DNA of 64,000 bases from Trichosporon coremiiforme. Lineage: Eukaryota > Basidiomycota > Tremellomycetes > Trichosporonales > Trichosporonaceae. Below, piece after piece: positions 31,301 through 41,389 of this stretch. Every line of letters begins with the position of its first letter. The first letter of the stretch is position 1. The stretch covers positions 62,001 through 126,000 of the forward strand of contig BCJJ01000032.1 of NCBI GenBank assembly GCA_039545355.1, in the 5' to 3' direction. A program made the position numbers and the translations under genes. The notes beneath the pieces are model-generated. The model worked only from the letters and a program-made list of their open reading frames with translations. It ran no database searches and was not told where the DNA came from.

Positions 31301-33279
31301 TCCAGCAACTGTACGACCAACTCGACATCAACCCCTCCACCCTCCAGCCCATTCAACCTCTTGGTCCTGCTGCAGACGACGTCTCCTTCTGCGACCCCTT
31401 CGGCCTTTCCCACCCCGGCTCCGCGTTCTCGTACAAGGCTCCTCAGGTCGCATCCACCTCGCAGCAGAGCCCTGGAAGGACCGTCCCCGCCGTCCCCTTC
31501 CCTGGGGTCGAAAACTCGCCGCGCCAGCCTGACTCGGAAGACTACGCCTTCCCCATCGACATCCCCTCTCAGCCTAGCTCGAGCACCGCCTGCGACCCCG
31601 AGCTCGCCACCACTCCCAGCAAGCTGAAGAGGATGGCCGTCGACTACTCGCTGCAGCGCAAGGGCTTCAACCCTCACGCCGCCAGGGAGCCAGAGCATGT
31701 CCACGGATTAGGCGTTCAGCTGCCCCAGCGATCCGGCAGCCGGCGTGAGCCGCATGGCCGCCAGACGTCAGAGGGAAGGCACGAGCACCGCGAAGCTTAT
31801 CAGCGCTTGGGCTCTGGCATGCCTTCTCCCGGCGTCGGTGCCGGAGCTTCGCGTGAGCGCCGCGAGTCGAACGAGCCTCGGCAGCGCGTGCGTTCTGGTC
31901 CCGAACAGTGGATCGACGACATGGACACGTCCTCGTCTGAGAACGAGCAGGACGAGACGCCGTTATCGCAGCTGCACCCGGCCGCCGCGCAGCAGCAGCA
32001 GGAGAGGCGCGCGCGTTCGCTTGCCCGCCGAGAGGCTCGCCGTGCCGAGCGCGAGCGCCAGCTCCGCTCCCACAAGCAGAACCAGCACTCGGACGGAACT
32101 CTCCGCCCCGCGGCGCACTGGAACGGCGAGGGCGGCGTGCCCGCCGACGTCCTTGCCGGACGACTTGAGAACGTTGCCATCTCCAGCTCGAACGGTGGTC
32201 TCGCGGTCCCTCTTCGCCCCCAGCGCAGCCTCCGCCGGCCCCATCGCTCGTCTGACCAGTCGCCTTCCCCCGCCCTCTCTCGTGCAACGACATTGAGCTC
32301 CCGACCCAGCAGGCCTAACAGTGCCCGCCCACTTCCGGAGCACGGTAACCACGCCAGCTCGAGCCACAGCCAGGCGCCGTCACAGGGACAGTCGCGCCCG
32401 GCATCGGGAACCTCGGCGGCTCAGCACCGCTCCCGCCAGCGCTCGCACAGTATCGGTGCGCGCCACCCGCCTCCGGCCAGCGACGTACCTCCGCTTCCCC
32501 GAGGCCGCGCCCAGGCCGTGCGCTGCATCGTTGTCGCCGACGAGATCCGCCAAATCAGCATCGACGTGTACCACGACACGGTTGCGCGTGAAATCCTCTC
32601 GCAGCTGAAGGGCAAGCTCCCCGCTCCGACGGCGAACGCCGCCTGGGTTGTGTGCGAGGTGTTCACGGAACGCGGGCTCGAACGCCAAGTGCGCGACTAC
32701 GAGAACATTGCCTCGCTCGTGAAGGGCTGGGACACTTCTGCCGCCAACTGCCTCGCGATCCGCGAGAGCGCGCTCACGCTCGCACGCCAAGTGCCCGATA
32801 CCCCGCCCTACGTCGGCGGCTGGTGCCAGCTGGAAGTCAAGCCGGGCAAGTGGAGCAAGCGGTGGCTCGAGACGCGGGGAGGCCAGGTCTTCCTTAGCAA
32901 GAACGACAAGGGCAAGGACGAGATCCAGCTGAACACGCTGTTCAGCGACGTCTACCGCCCGCAGCAGTCGTACGGCGCCCCGCAGCCCTTCGTGTTCGCG
33001 ATCAAGCGTCTCGAAGCCGCTGCGTCGTTCGAGCGCCCGGACGAGTTCATGTTCACGATCGCCTCGGACGAGAGCACGGGGTACAAGCTGCACACTGCGG
33101 CGTACAGTTCCCGCTCGTTCACGATCGGAACGGGCAACCCGGCCGCCATGGCGCCGAAGAGCAAGGGTCTCGGGCGGAGTAAGAGCATGGCCCAGCGCAG
33201 GCCGGAGCAGACCCTGCTCGATGTGCACAACACACCGAGCGCCTTCACGGGCAAGGGATTGCTTAAACATGGACATTAA
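28306..33279 (+). CDS. Large disordered protein with C-terminal RA and PH domains
   Basis: Single exon, 1657 residues. Residues 1-1400 are low complexity, rich in Ser, Pro, Gln and His, with a VPVVPVVPVVP repeat near residue 760. From about residue 1403, AQAVRCIVVADEIRQISIDV.. and DTVAREILSQLKGKL fit a Ras-association fold (ubiquitin-like), followed by YENIASLVKGWD. From about 1500, YVGGWCQLEVKPGKWSKRWL.., VFLSKNDKGKDEIQL.. and PFVFAIKRLEA fit a PH domain. The RA-PH tandem is the module of the MRL/Grb7 adaptors (RIAM, lamellipodin), which couple Ras/Rap GTPases to membrane and actin; fungal proteins with the same tail exist. Expected to be a membrane-recruited GTPase effector. The start is the first of two nearby Mets. 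Confidence 0.8.
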   Translation: MTTMVQPSPVGFGSSHGHVPTHSHTQYPQQQQLQNSQQPQQAKQPRPPLPPTPQRAPPPPPSQHPYGSQHVEHGTQQFVPYTTPQSSASNLATITESAPPSAGTTPRTAAQASFPDLTPAPSHAPSAAASTEELAALEFAHETGAPATGLYSQNGLWSDDSDEEEQRMSWRQRLSSSTAGDRRSVKSSKSNGGHSHRGSRSKMDSIISPLSVESPWPWSRKSVAERRESPPANEQQEVLAGDNPVRGGSGNRHSGRMSPSVSISPCPPPHAGGKHQHTGSMHSISSQHSTVSAASVTSNDLTIKQRISMGRLRRKSTSKGGFNDFPDVIPAVPQIPAALESTLSIRSQMSSSRGSLPGTAGDGKKDLKASASTKADHVSVSVIPTSSSSSSLKALAAEARVHATSPSPNSPRPLASPITTPRQQQQPLPSPSPTPTRSMPQPVPMPTPTPAPTSAAPTPRAPPRTQAPASNRLSITAQPKKEEKDRPKSFIKRNVERLWRSKSAHGLNENYDGLESSSPPPVPELPSKLRKAPAPQQASGRATPATPAATLGRISSPVANPIAASAVFPVAPGTSGATPMSPVATGATGHSAASAQTGNFATISGLPSSSPAGDELAAHLAALDAKYPSFSASTLGGAAGKSTRSFNLIDPDEALETDPFASAFEPPRRPLSRVMSRTSTRTSARDSTRDSMLTLDEDVPRPWTPGLNSPSMRSLMPRLYKSKSFASSSRPSSMAMFFSKDKEAKAPPTPDLPTHTVVNSPVPVVPVVPVVPSAPSDVPSPRPTPSRSPLHITDTEVEEKANAAEETPVFYDSFDVPPSEDDQPRSRCGSVTKGEIAQVSRAFPAPPTTFVDELEKLEPVVQQPQQPQASIVGPPRGSSCSSVSSVTANVMGGGQSGSPRQDGDPEPAPGRLNLDRDVNHDNRISSHRHSSNSSDEDIDIGPRHSASVSGSSLELRTPHHNTHPDSFATQPAALKERDRDSRDLLEDDIPPRPDSANSFQQLYDQLDINPSTLQPIQPLGPAADDVSFCDPFGLSHPGSAFSYKAPQVASTSQQSPGRTVPAVPFPGVENSPRQPDSEDYAFPIDIPSQPSSSTACDPELATTPSKLKRMAVDYSLQRKGFNPHAAREPEHVHGLGVQLPQRSGSRREPHGRQTSEGRHEHREAYQRLGSGMPSPGVGAGASRERRESNEPRQRVRSGPEQWIDDMDTSSSENEQDETPLSQLHPAAAQQQQERRARSLARREARRAERERQLRSHKQNQHSDGTLRPAAHWNGEGGVPADVLAGRLENVAISSSNGGLAVPLRPQRSLRRPHRSSDQSPSPALSRATTLSSRPSRPNSARPLPEHGNHASSSHSQAPSQGQSRPASGTSAAQHRSRQRSHSIGARHPPPASDVPPLPRGRAQAVRCIVVADEIRQISIDVYHDTVAREILSQLKGKLPAPTANAAWVVCEVFTERGLERQVRDYENIASLVKGWDTSAANCLAIRESALTLARQVPDTPPYVGGWCQLEVKPGKWSKRWLETRGGQVFLSKNDKGKDEIQLNTLFSDVYRPQQSYGAPQPFVFAIKRLEAAASFERPDEFMFTIASDESTGYKLHTAAYSSRSFTIGTGNPAAMAPKSKGLGRSKSMAQRRPEQTLLDVHNTPSAFTGKGLLKHGH

Positions 33280-34101
33280 ACGTGTAATAATACCTGTATG
33301 ATTTGTCATGATATGAGATGATACGCACGAGCCAGCGAGCGCAGCGAGTGCAGCGAGGGGGCGGTAGTCAGCGAGTGATGCTGGGGCTGAGTGAACGCAG
33401 CCCGGGCGGCGGTCCGCGTCCGGAGCCACAAGCGAGAGAACGTCGGGGCTTCGGGGATGTCGTACTGTTCGTAGATGAGCAAACACATCCCTCTGGCCAA
33501 GCTCCCCCTCCACTCTGTTCTCTGTTCTCTGTTCTCTGTTCTCTGGTGTACGCTCTACTCCCCTCATCTAGTTTATTTCACTCGAGCTCATAACCACAAG
33601 CCTCTCGGCCCATCGGACCGGGGGAGTGTCGATCCTCTCCTCCCTGACCGAGGTCACGTGTCCCCCCGCCAATGAAAACGACGTCATGGCGCCTGTACTG
33701 CGCTAGTCTCACCTCGCCAGCTCGCTTGAATTCCCACCCAACACTTTCTTCCCCCCGGCCTGCCAGCGAGAGTTGCTGCAGGATGGGGACGTATGAGTGA
33801 AGGGTTGGCTACGCTCGCTGGCGCTCGCGAAGAAGTAGAAGCTAATGCAGAATTACATGCATGTTGAGATGTTTGGGGGGGGGGTATATTGTCTACGTGC
33901 TCCTCTCCTCCGCTCCTCCGCTCTTCCGCTCTTCCGCTCTTCCTCCAGCTCGAGCCGGCTACTTGCTCGAGCTCAGCAGCGCCAGCTACGCCAGCTACGC
34001 CAGTTACGCAGGAAGCGCTACGCTCCGCTCCCTCTGCTGCGTCTCGCACGCTCAGGCTTGAACACAGCATACGGCCGCTCGCTGCGCTCGCGTCCGTGTG
34101 C
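33280..34101. other. Intergenic between convergent RA-PH and SAPS genes
   Basis: No gene seen. It contains a 7-nt tandem repeat (33513-33546) and a run of ten G at 33875-33884. Confidence 0.6.
33513..33546. repeat. 7-nt tandem repeat, about 4.9 copies
   Basis: The unit ctctgtt occurs four times, followed by ctctgg, in intergenic DNA. Confidence 0.95.
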
Positions 34102-37100
34102 TTAAAAGTTCCGATCAACCTGGTCCTGCTCCTTCCGGCCCAACTTGCCCTCCCTCGCGTCCTCGATGCCCATGGCGACATCGTCCTCGGGCGCCCTCAC
34201 GACGCTGCCGTCCGGCATGCGGCGGTACAGCATGCCGTCCTTGCCCACATGGGTGTCTTTCGAGACACCAGGGCCGAGGGGGTTGGCGGCCGTGCTCGCG
34301 CTCGCGAGCCGGTCCAGGTCCTCCTCCTGGCTCTTGCTCGTCTGCTCGGGCGCGGGCTGGTTGGCCGCAAAGTGCGCGTGCAGGTTTGCGCGCTCATGCT
34401 GCAGATGCTGCTCGGGCGTCTCGACTGCCGACTTGGCGGGATGCTTGGCTGCTTCTTGCGCCATGCTGAGGGCTGAGGTCTTGTCGCTCATGTCCTTGAT
34501 GTCGGCGGGGGTTAGGGCGTCCGAAACCGAGGTCGGGGGCAGGTCGGAGGCGCTAGAGGCTGAGGAGGGGTCGGAGGGGAAAGACCAGGCGGGGCTGCTG
34601 TCCTCGTCGTCGGCGGGGGGAAGAACTAAAGGGTTCTCGGGCGTCGGGCGGGGCGTCTCTTCGCTGGACTCGGAGGACTCGTGGCTGTTGTCAAACTCGC
34701 GGTCAAAGGCTTCGGCCCAGTCGCGCGGGGTCAGGGGTTCGGCGGCGCGGTACGAGTCCGAGGTGGATGAGGGCGTGAAGGCGTCGTCGGAGAAGGGGTT
34801 CGAACTGTCAGACGTGTTGACGGACGTGAAGGCGCCCCACGCATCGTCCTTTTATAGTCAGTGGGGCTGCTGGCAGGGGGACTTGGACTTACGTCATCGA
34901 GGTCGTTCGTGCTGGATGTGCTCTGGAACGCCTGGTAAGTTAGCTTCCGCATTTCCCTTCCGCGTGACTCTAGAAGACTCCTCCGCCAGTGTGGCATAAG
35001 AGGTGGTAGATGCATTGAATGCTGGATGGGTGGATAGGTGAAGGTGGATTGAAGAGAAAGACACTCACGCCAAAGTCATCGTCCGCATCACGGGAGCCAG
35101 GCCTGAGCCAGTCCGCGTCGTCGTCATCGTCGTCGCTGCTGTCCATACCGACAGACCTAGCATTGCGCGGCGGCCAGAACTGGTCCATGCTGCCATCATC
35201 CTCGTTCGAGTCGTGGTAGGAATCGTTCTGCTTCCCGATACTCCTGCTGAGCGGCTCGCCAATCGTTGGGCCCGAGTCGTCGTCGTCGCTCTCGCTGTCG
35301 CTGCGCTCGCTGGTACCGCTCATCCCCGAACCGAGGCCGGGACCGGGCTTGCCGCCGGCCAGGGGGGCGTTGTCGCGATCCCGCGTCTCGCGCAGCGACC
35401 CGACGACAAAGGCGTCCCACGCATCGGCGCTGAAGGAAGGCTCGATGGCCGCCTTCAGGTCCGCGGGACACTTCTCCAGGAACCGCACAACCTCCTCGGC
35501 AATGAGGGAGATGTGGCCCATGTACGCGAGTCGAGGCTTGGACGCGGCGACAGTGTCGTCGTTCATCCTCTGCGCGGCGAGGACGCGATCGACGAGACGC
35601 GCCTTGACGAACAGGTCGATGACGAGGTCGCGGTTCTTGCCCTTGGACACGTTGCCGTTCAGGATCTGCTGCAGGATGTCGTACACGAGGTGGTGGAGGA
35701 AGTTGTTCTGCGAGTACTCGAAGAAGAGGTCCAGGAGGCTCGTGAGGACGCCGTACGTGATGAACTGCTGCTTGAGGCGCTCGCCGGTCGAGAGCGGGCC
35801 GGGGGGCGATGTGCCCTGCGCCGAGGTCTCGGTCGGGGACGCAGCCTTGGCCGTAGCCTTGTCGGCGTCGCCGGCGTCAGACTTGTTCGACACCGGCGTC
35901 TCGCTCGCCGGCGCATCAGGCGTGAGCATCACGTTGCGGAGGCGCTCGGCGTCGGCGTCGGAGGGCGGCGGGATGAGCTCCTCGAGCTTGGCGCTGGCTT
36001 CCGCGACGGGCGTCAGGTCCTTGTCCTTGCTGTCGTCCTTCTTCTTGTCGTCGTCGTCCGATAGCGGCACGTCGTCAGACTCGGTGAGGGAGTAATCCGT
36101 CGAGCCAGAGGAGACGGGCAGCTCGCGCGCCTGGCTGACCTCAGCCACGGGGGAGGGCGGGCTCTCGTCGTCCTCTCCGCTCTCTCCAGTGTGCAGAGCG
36201 TGGCCGAGCTTGTCGAGTCCGTCCAGGCCGCCCGTCAGCGCTCCGTCGGCAGAGTAATCTGGCCCACTGCCCTGGACGCGGTTCAACGTCGCCATGTTGC
36301 TACTGTGCAGGAGCTCAGCATACAGCTCAATGACGCGGAATCGCTCCATCGTCAGCGGCTTCGGCGTCAGGTCGCTCTTGACGCGGTCCTGCGAGCGCGG
36401 GGCCGAGAGGATCTCGTTCAGGTCGCCGAACCGGTCTGCAATGGCCGCAACGAGGTTGCCGAGGTGGACGATGGCTAGCCGGTCCGCGAGGCCGGGGAGC
36501 GCCGCCTCCATCTTGTCCCTCGACTCGTCCTCGCGCTCGGCGTTCGACTTTTCCGTGGGCTCATCGTCGGGCGCAACGTCGCCGGTCTGCATCTGCTCGC
36601 TCTGGATCGCCATGAGCCTGTTCCGCATCGTGTTGAACAGGTACGGCTCGGCGAGGTCCGAGTTGTTCCGCCGGATCACCTCGACGATGACGTTGCACAC
36701 GTTGCAGAGCGAGGACGTCGCCGACGCAACAGACGGGAGAGGCTGGATGATGAATGGGTCGGCGCGATTCGTGCCCGGTCCGTCGCCGTTGATGCCCTTC
36801 CAGTCCGCATCGGTGAGCTGAACGGGATTCAAAAGATATCCGACGAGGGTCTCGATGCTCTCCTTGTTCGTGAGCTCGCGCACTAGCCGGTTATCGCGCG
36901 TGCCGCCGGTCTGGAGGCCGCCCTGCTGGTCCATCGCGTTCCCGCCCTGGGGGTTGAAGGATGAGTTTGGCGCAGACACGGAGATGATGCCCTTGAGCAG
37001 ATCGGCCGCGATCGCGTGCACCGACGAGGGATTCTCCGGGGACAGCAGCGCCAGTAACCGGGGCACGAGGCGCTGCTCGCCGAGCCACGACATGACGTCG

Positions 37101-38060
37101 CTAACGCCAGCCTCTTCGCTCTGGATGATGCGCGCGAGCATGTCCTGGATCGCGGGGCTTTCGATGCGTGCAATCATGCGCTCGATCACGTCGGGTATCG
37201 ACTGGATGAACCTGATCATCTGCACGTTAGCTAATGCCGTGCCATCATGTAGCTTAGTGGCTCACCTCCGTTGTCCGCTTCTGCAGCAGGGACGCATTCA
37301 CGCGCATCCACATGCCGCGAATGACCTCGCGCTTGCGCTCGCGCTCCTCGTCGTCCTCGGTCCAGTATGCTAGCCGCGCGCGTTCGCGCTCGGTGCGCTC
37401 GCGGATCGCGCGCGGGTGCGGGTCGAGGGGCAGCACGACCTGGTCCCAGAACGGCCGCAGCAGCGTGTCCTTGTGGTTCATGATCGTCTCTGGAATAGTC
37501 CACAGCTCAGACGTGAGGATCTCGGCCGCGATCGAGGGGTACCTGTTCCTTGTCAGCTCGTTCGGGTGCGCCGAGCTCACCTTGTCCGGTTCGTGTCGGA
37601 GCCGCTCTCCTCCTGTCCGCCGAGACCCTCGCCGAGCCCAATGCCGGAGGGTACTCGGGACGGAGAGGAGGGGGATTCGGGCGGCGTGGGCGTCTTCGGC
37701 GCCGAGCCCTTCTCGTTGCCCAACTTCTTGTATGGCGGGTATGCGTCTGGAGAAGCCAGGGCCTTGGCATACGCCTCGTCCTCGGCCTTCTCGGCCTGCT
37801 GGTCGAGCTCGTCGAGCCCGCTCGTGACCCAGCCAAGGAGAGACTTGACGCTCTCTTCCCGGGACAGATACGTGACGAGTCTGTTGTCAGCTAAGAGGCT
37901 AGGAGCAAAAGCAGGGGGAGACGCACTTGTTGTTCTGCGCCTTGCACTCGGCGAGAATGTCCTGCTCGTCTAAGAGCTCCTCGACGCTCGGGGGCGACTC
38001 GCGCGAGAGCAGCGTGTCGAGCGTCGACACGCTGCCCGAGAACGAGAACTTCCACAGCAT
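34102..38060 (-). CDS. SAPS-family (Sit4/PP6-associated) phosphatase regulatory subunit
   Basis: Regulatory subunit of the PP6/Sit4 Ser/Thr phosphatase (budding-yeast SAP155/185/190, fission-yeast Ekc1). Exons on the minus strand: 37927-38060, 37581-37880, 37266-37542, 35069-37219, 34893-34931, 34102-34848; 3648 nt, 1215 residues, all in phase. The start MLWKFSFSGSVSTLDTLLSR with NNKLVTYLSREESVKSLLGW is the SAPS hallmark; FIQSIPDVIERMIARIESPA and EILTSELWTIPETIMNH.. also fit. The middle is an alpha-helical repeat; the C-terminal third is acidic and disordered, ending DGMLYRRMPDGSVVRAPEDD.. The intron at 37543-37580 (38 nt) has a second in-frame acceptor 6 nt earlier (37549), which would give a 32-nt intron. 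Convergent with the RA-PH gene. Confidence 0.95.
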
Positions 38061-39556
38061 CGCGCGGGGCCACGTGCCGTGTGCGTTTGCTTACTTCCAC
38101 ACGGACGTCGGTGTGGGCGCGGGCAAACGAGATGAGATAGCCTTGACTAAGCTGAGCTGAGCTTTTCTGCTAGCGAGTGTAGGTAAAAGCAAAGCGGGCA
38201 GTCGAGCTGGCCGATGGTGATGACTACAGGGGCCGTGAGAGTGTGTCGAAGTGTCCGTCGCCCTAAGCGCCGTTGACCGGGCCGGAGTGAAAAGTGCGGC
38301 GTCTCGTGTCGGCTCGAGAGTCGAGAACAGGCGACGAAGACGGGGGCGGACGTCGGTGACAGTCCGAGGTGTAGTCGTGGAGGTGGCCGTTGAATGCGGC
38401 GGCGATGGGAGATGGGTAGTGGTGGTCGTCGATAGTCCGGGTGAGGTATGTGTCGGATCGAGCCGCTTGACGAGGGTTGCACAAGGACTGATTAATGGGA
38501 GGGGTAATGATAAGATGTCGAATGTCACAGTCGCGTGATATTGGTGGAGCAATGGCAGGTGCAAGGTGCAAGTGGGATGGGTCGGACCCGTTCTAGCAAC
38601 CTAGGGGGAATGCTTGGTGCGTATGTTGCAGATGTGCTGGGTATCGGAGTCGTTGCCTTCTTGCGATGCAGAGAGTCGGAGTGGTCGGCGGCAAAGAAAG
38701 CGGCTGGGGAAGGAGCGACCACGACTTGCGGATGGGTGAGCCCGAGATGGAAAAGGACGGATCGGTTGCTGTCGTCACTGGCCACCAGTCGGCGTACGGT
38801 GGACGGCGCCCTGCGGTGGCCGGCCGAGTTGGGCTGGCTGGGCTGGCTGGGCTGGCTGGGCTGGGCGAGCTGGGCAATGGGCAACCAAGCGCTGGGCGCA
38901 GGGTGACACCCACCCAGCCCATTCTAATTCCGCCAAAGTGGCACGCAATCCCGCCCTTGCTGACTACCCTTTCTCCTCAGTCTCGTTTTTCATGCATGCA
39001 TCATGCTTCTATGCTTTTCGAGAAGTGCGTGGCAATCCCGAAGTGTTTTCTCTGGCTCTGCATCTTTTCAAGGCCATCAATGCATTCATTCCTGCGCAGT
39101 TTGGCCTGCAATTGGGAGCACTACGACCACACTTTTCATCGGCGGTTACAGTTGGCGGTGGGCCCCGCATTATTCACCCAGCAACCTCTCACCCAATTGT
39201 TTGACCGGGCACCTTAATCCCTCACCCAAAACCATCTCCTCCGCTTGAACGAATGACAGAGGAAGCCCTTTTCTGGGTACAAACCATGTCCGGGCTGTTC
39301 GGGGCCAGACTTGTTCCTTGATGCCTGCAGTCACAACTGACCGTCCATATCGAGTGCCCTTGTTTCGACAACATGCCAGTAAGCTTCGCAGGGTGCAGAC
39401 CCCGACAGTCAAGTCTGATCGCCCGCCGAGACTGGTCTCGGCATTCCTGAGCATACTGAGTCTATGGTATACATGCTGTGCCATGTCGTGGCCTAAACGA
39501 TTGTCTTGTCTTACACGAACGACTGGAATTATGGACTAATGTATCTTGACTTTGGA
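38061..39556. other. Intergenic: SAPS promoter and thioesterase 3' region
   Basis: About 1.5 kb without a credible gene. Read on the minus strand, the part near 38100-38560 is CT-rich like other promoters here. It contains a 9-nt tandem repeat (38831-38865). Confidence 0.55.
38831..38865. repeat. 9-nt tandem repeat, about 3.9 copies
   Basis: The unit gggctggct occurs three times plus a near-complete fourth, in non-coding DNA. Confidence 0.95.
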
Positions 39557-40768
39557 TTAAAGCTTGGCCTTGCCGTCTCCATTGTTACGCCTGCGCTCGC
39601 TCGTCGGCCGCTGCTTCCCCGTAAAGTCGGCGCGGACGACACCCTCCTGCAGCGTCGTGGCGAGCAGGTCGCCCTTGTGGCTGTACAGCGTGCCTCGGAC
39701 GACGCCGCGTCCAGAGGCGACATCGACGATAGCCGCTTCCATCATGTGGAGCACGGGCTCGCTCGCGTCAAAGTCCTCGGGCAAGGGGTAGAAGTGCATC
39801 GTGTGGTCGAGAGAGGCCATCATGCCGAGCCTAGGCTTGCTGGTGCCACTAAGACCAACGGCGCGGCCGGCCGTGCCGATGAACTGGAAGTCGGTCATGA
39901 AGCCGAACATGACCTTGATCGTGTTGCTGTCGAGGTGCTCGCCAGGTCCGAGGCGGGCCTTGAGCCACACGGCGCGGGTGGAGTCGTGGGGCGGGCCGGC
40001 AGTCTGGTGTCGCGCGATAGCGATCGTAACCGGAGACTGCGTGCGCTCCTTGATGTAGCTGTCCACAGCCTTTCCAGAACGGCCGAGGTCGAGACCACGC
40101 TCCTGCGCGCGCTTCACAAAGTTGGTCCACTGATCCTCCTCTGCCACAGCCTGCTTCCACGGCGTGATTCCCTCAGGGAACGGGATCTGGTACTTGGCCC
40201 TAAACTCGGGCAGGGGGTAGGACACGCGCGGCAGCGCCGAGTTGCCGCTGTTCGGGATATCGAACTTGAGCCCGCCCTCGATACTCGGCTCCTCGCGCTC
40301 CTTGTGCTGCGTCTTGTCGCTCTCGAGCGTCGGAAGGGAGCGCGGCGGCGCAGTGAACGACGCCATCAGAATGAAGACAGTCTGCGACTCTTGCAGAGCG
40401 TGCACCAGACGCGTGGCGTAGGACTTGCCGTCGCGCAGGCGCTCGACAGTGAAGGTGATCGGCTTGGAGGAGTTGGCCGGAAGGAGGAAGTAGCACTGGT
40501 GTTAGCTCGACGCGTACGGCAACGCAGCTTCAGTTCGAGGCAGATGTCGACTGCAATGTAGGTCACTTACGTGCTGAGAGTGCAGGTCCTTGCCCTCTAC
40601 CGTCTTGCACGCCGCCATGAGCGACTGCGCAACGACCTGACCACCGAACACGCCACGGGCGCCGAACGGCGTCCAGAGGTGGGAAGAGACGAACGCCTCA
40701 AGGCCGCGCACGCGCGCGACGGGCGTGACGGCCAGCGTCTTGCTGATTGACACAAGGGGGTGGGGCAT
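39557..40768 (-). CDS. TES1: Peroxisomal acyl-CoA thioesterase (TesB/ACOT8 family)
   Basis: Hydrolyses acyl-CoA to free fatty acid and CoA in peroxisomes. Exons 40571-40768 and 39557-40495; 378 residues. The N-terminal hotdog has GARGVFGGQVVAQSLMAACK and, across the intron, LHSQH joined to CYFLLPANSSKPITFTVERL. The C-terminal hotdog has MMASLDHTMHFY (the Asp typical of the TesB active site), SGRGVVRGTLYSHKGDLLAT and TLQEGVVR (the conserved Gln). The last three residues are AKL, a type 1 peroxisomal signal. The frame stays open upstream to a Met at 41251, adding 161 residues; I chose 40768 because TesB proteins begin shortly before the first hotdog and the extension is low complexity. In tandem with the SAPS and DPC29 genes on the minus strand. 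Confidence 0.9.
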
Positions 40769-41389
40769 GTCCGTGATGCTCTTCGGAGTCTCGGGCGGTG
40801 GGCTGAAGGAAGGTGCGCTGGTGGTGAGTGGGCGATAGCGAACGGCGGTGTTGACGATGGCAGTGCGCGGGTTTGGCACGAGTAGGCCAGCGGAGCCTCT
40901 GAGGGTGGTGAGTAAGCGAGAGTGGGAGGGAATAGTGATGGATCTGAAGGAGATGCTGCCGGACAAATAAATGGAGTCGGTGTGGAGAGAGTCACCGGGC
41001 GAAACGATAGCATTCCGCGAATTCGAAGAGATCGGGTAAGTGTCACCGGGGCCCGTATGCCGGTGAGCCGAATGGGGAGGTGCAAACGGCCATCGCCGCC
41101 CGTCTTCATCTCCGTATTCCGTCAACGCACCTGCCTCCACTGCGCTCGGTCCAGAAGCGCGTAAGCGCGTCTTATGATATCGGCGCGTGCGCGTTCGGCT
41201 GGATATCTCTCCCCACGCCAAGCGCTGATACCCGCGCGATGCAGTAGCCACTCATGGAGATGATCGGCGGTGGAGGCGCAGTGGGCCAATCATGGTGCCC
41301 TAATTGCCGAACTCCGTCCACCGTTACCTGCAATCTCTCGCCCGTCGCCGCTCAATGCGAAGTCTAATGCATGCTCTATGCTAGATTGT
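40769..41389. other. Thioesterase 5' region and DPC29 3' region
   Basis: The minus strand is open in the thioesterase frame up to 41251 but the sequence is low complexity; treated as promoter and leader. No other gene is seen. Confidence 0.5.
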
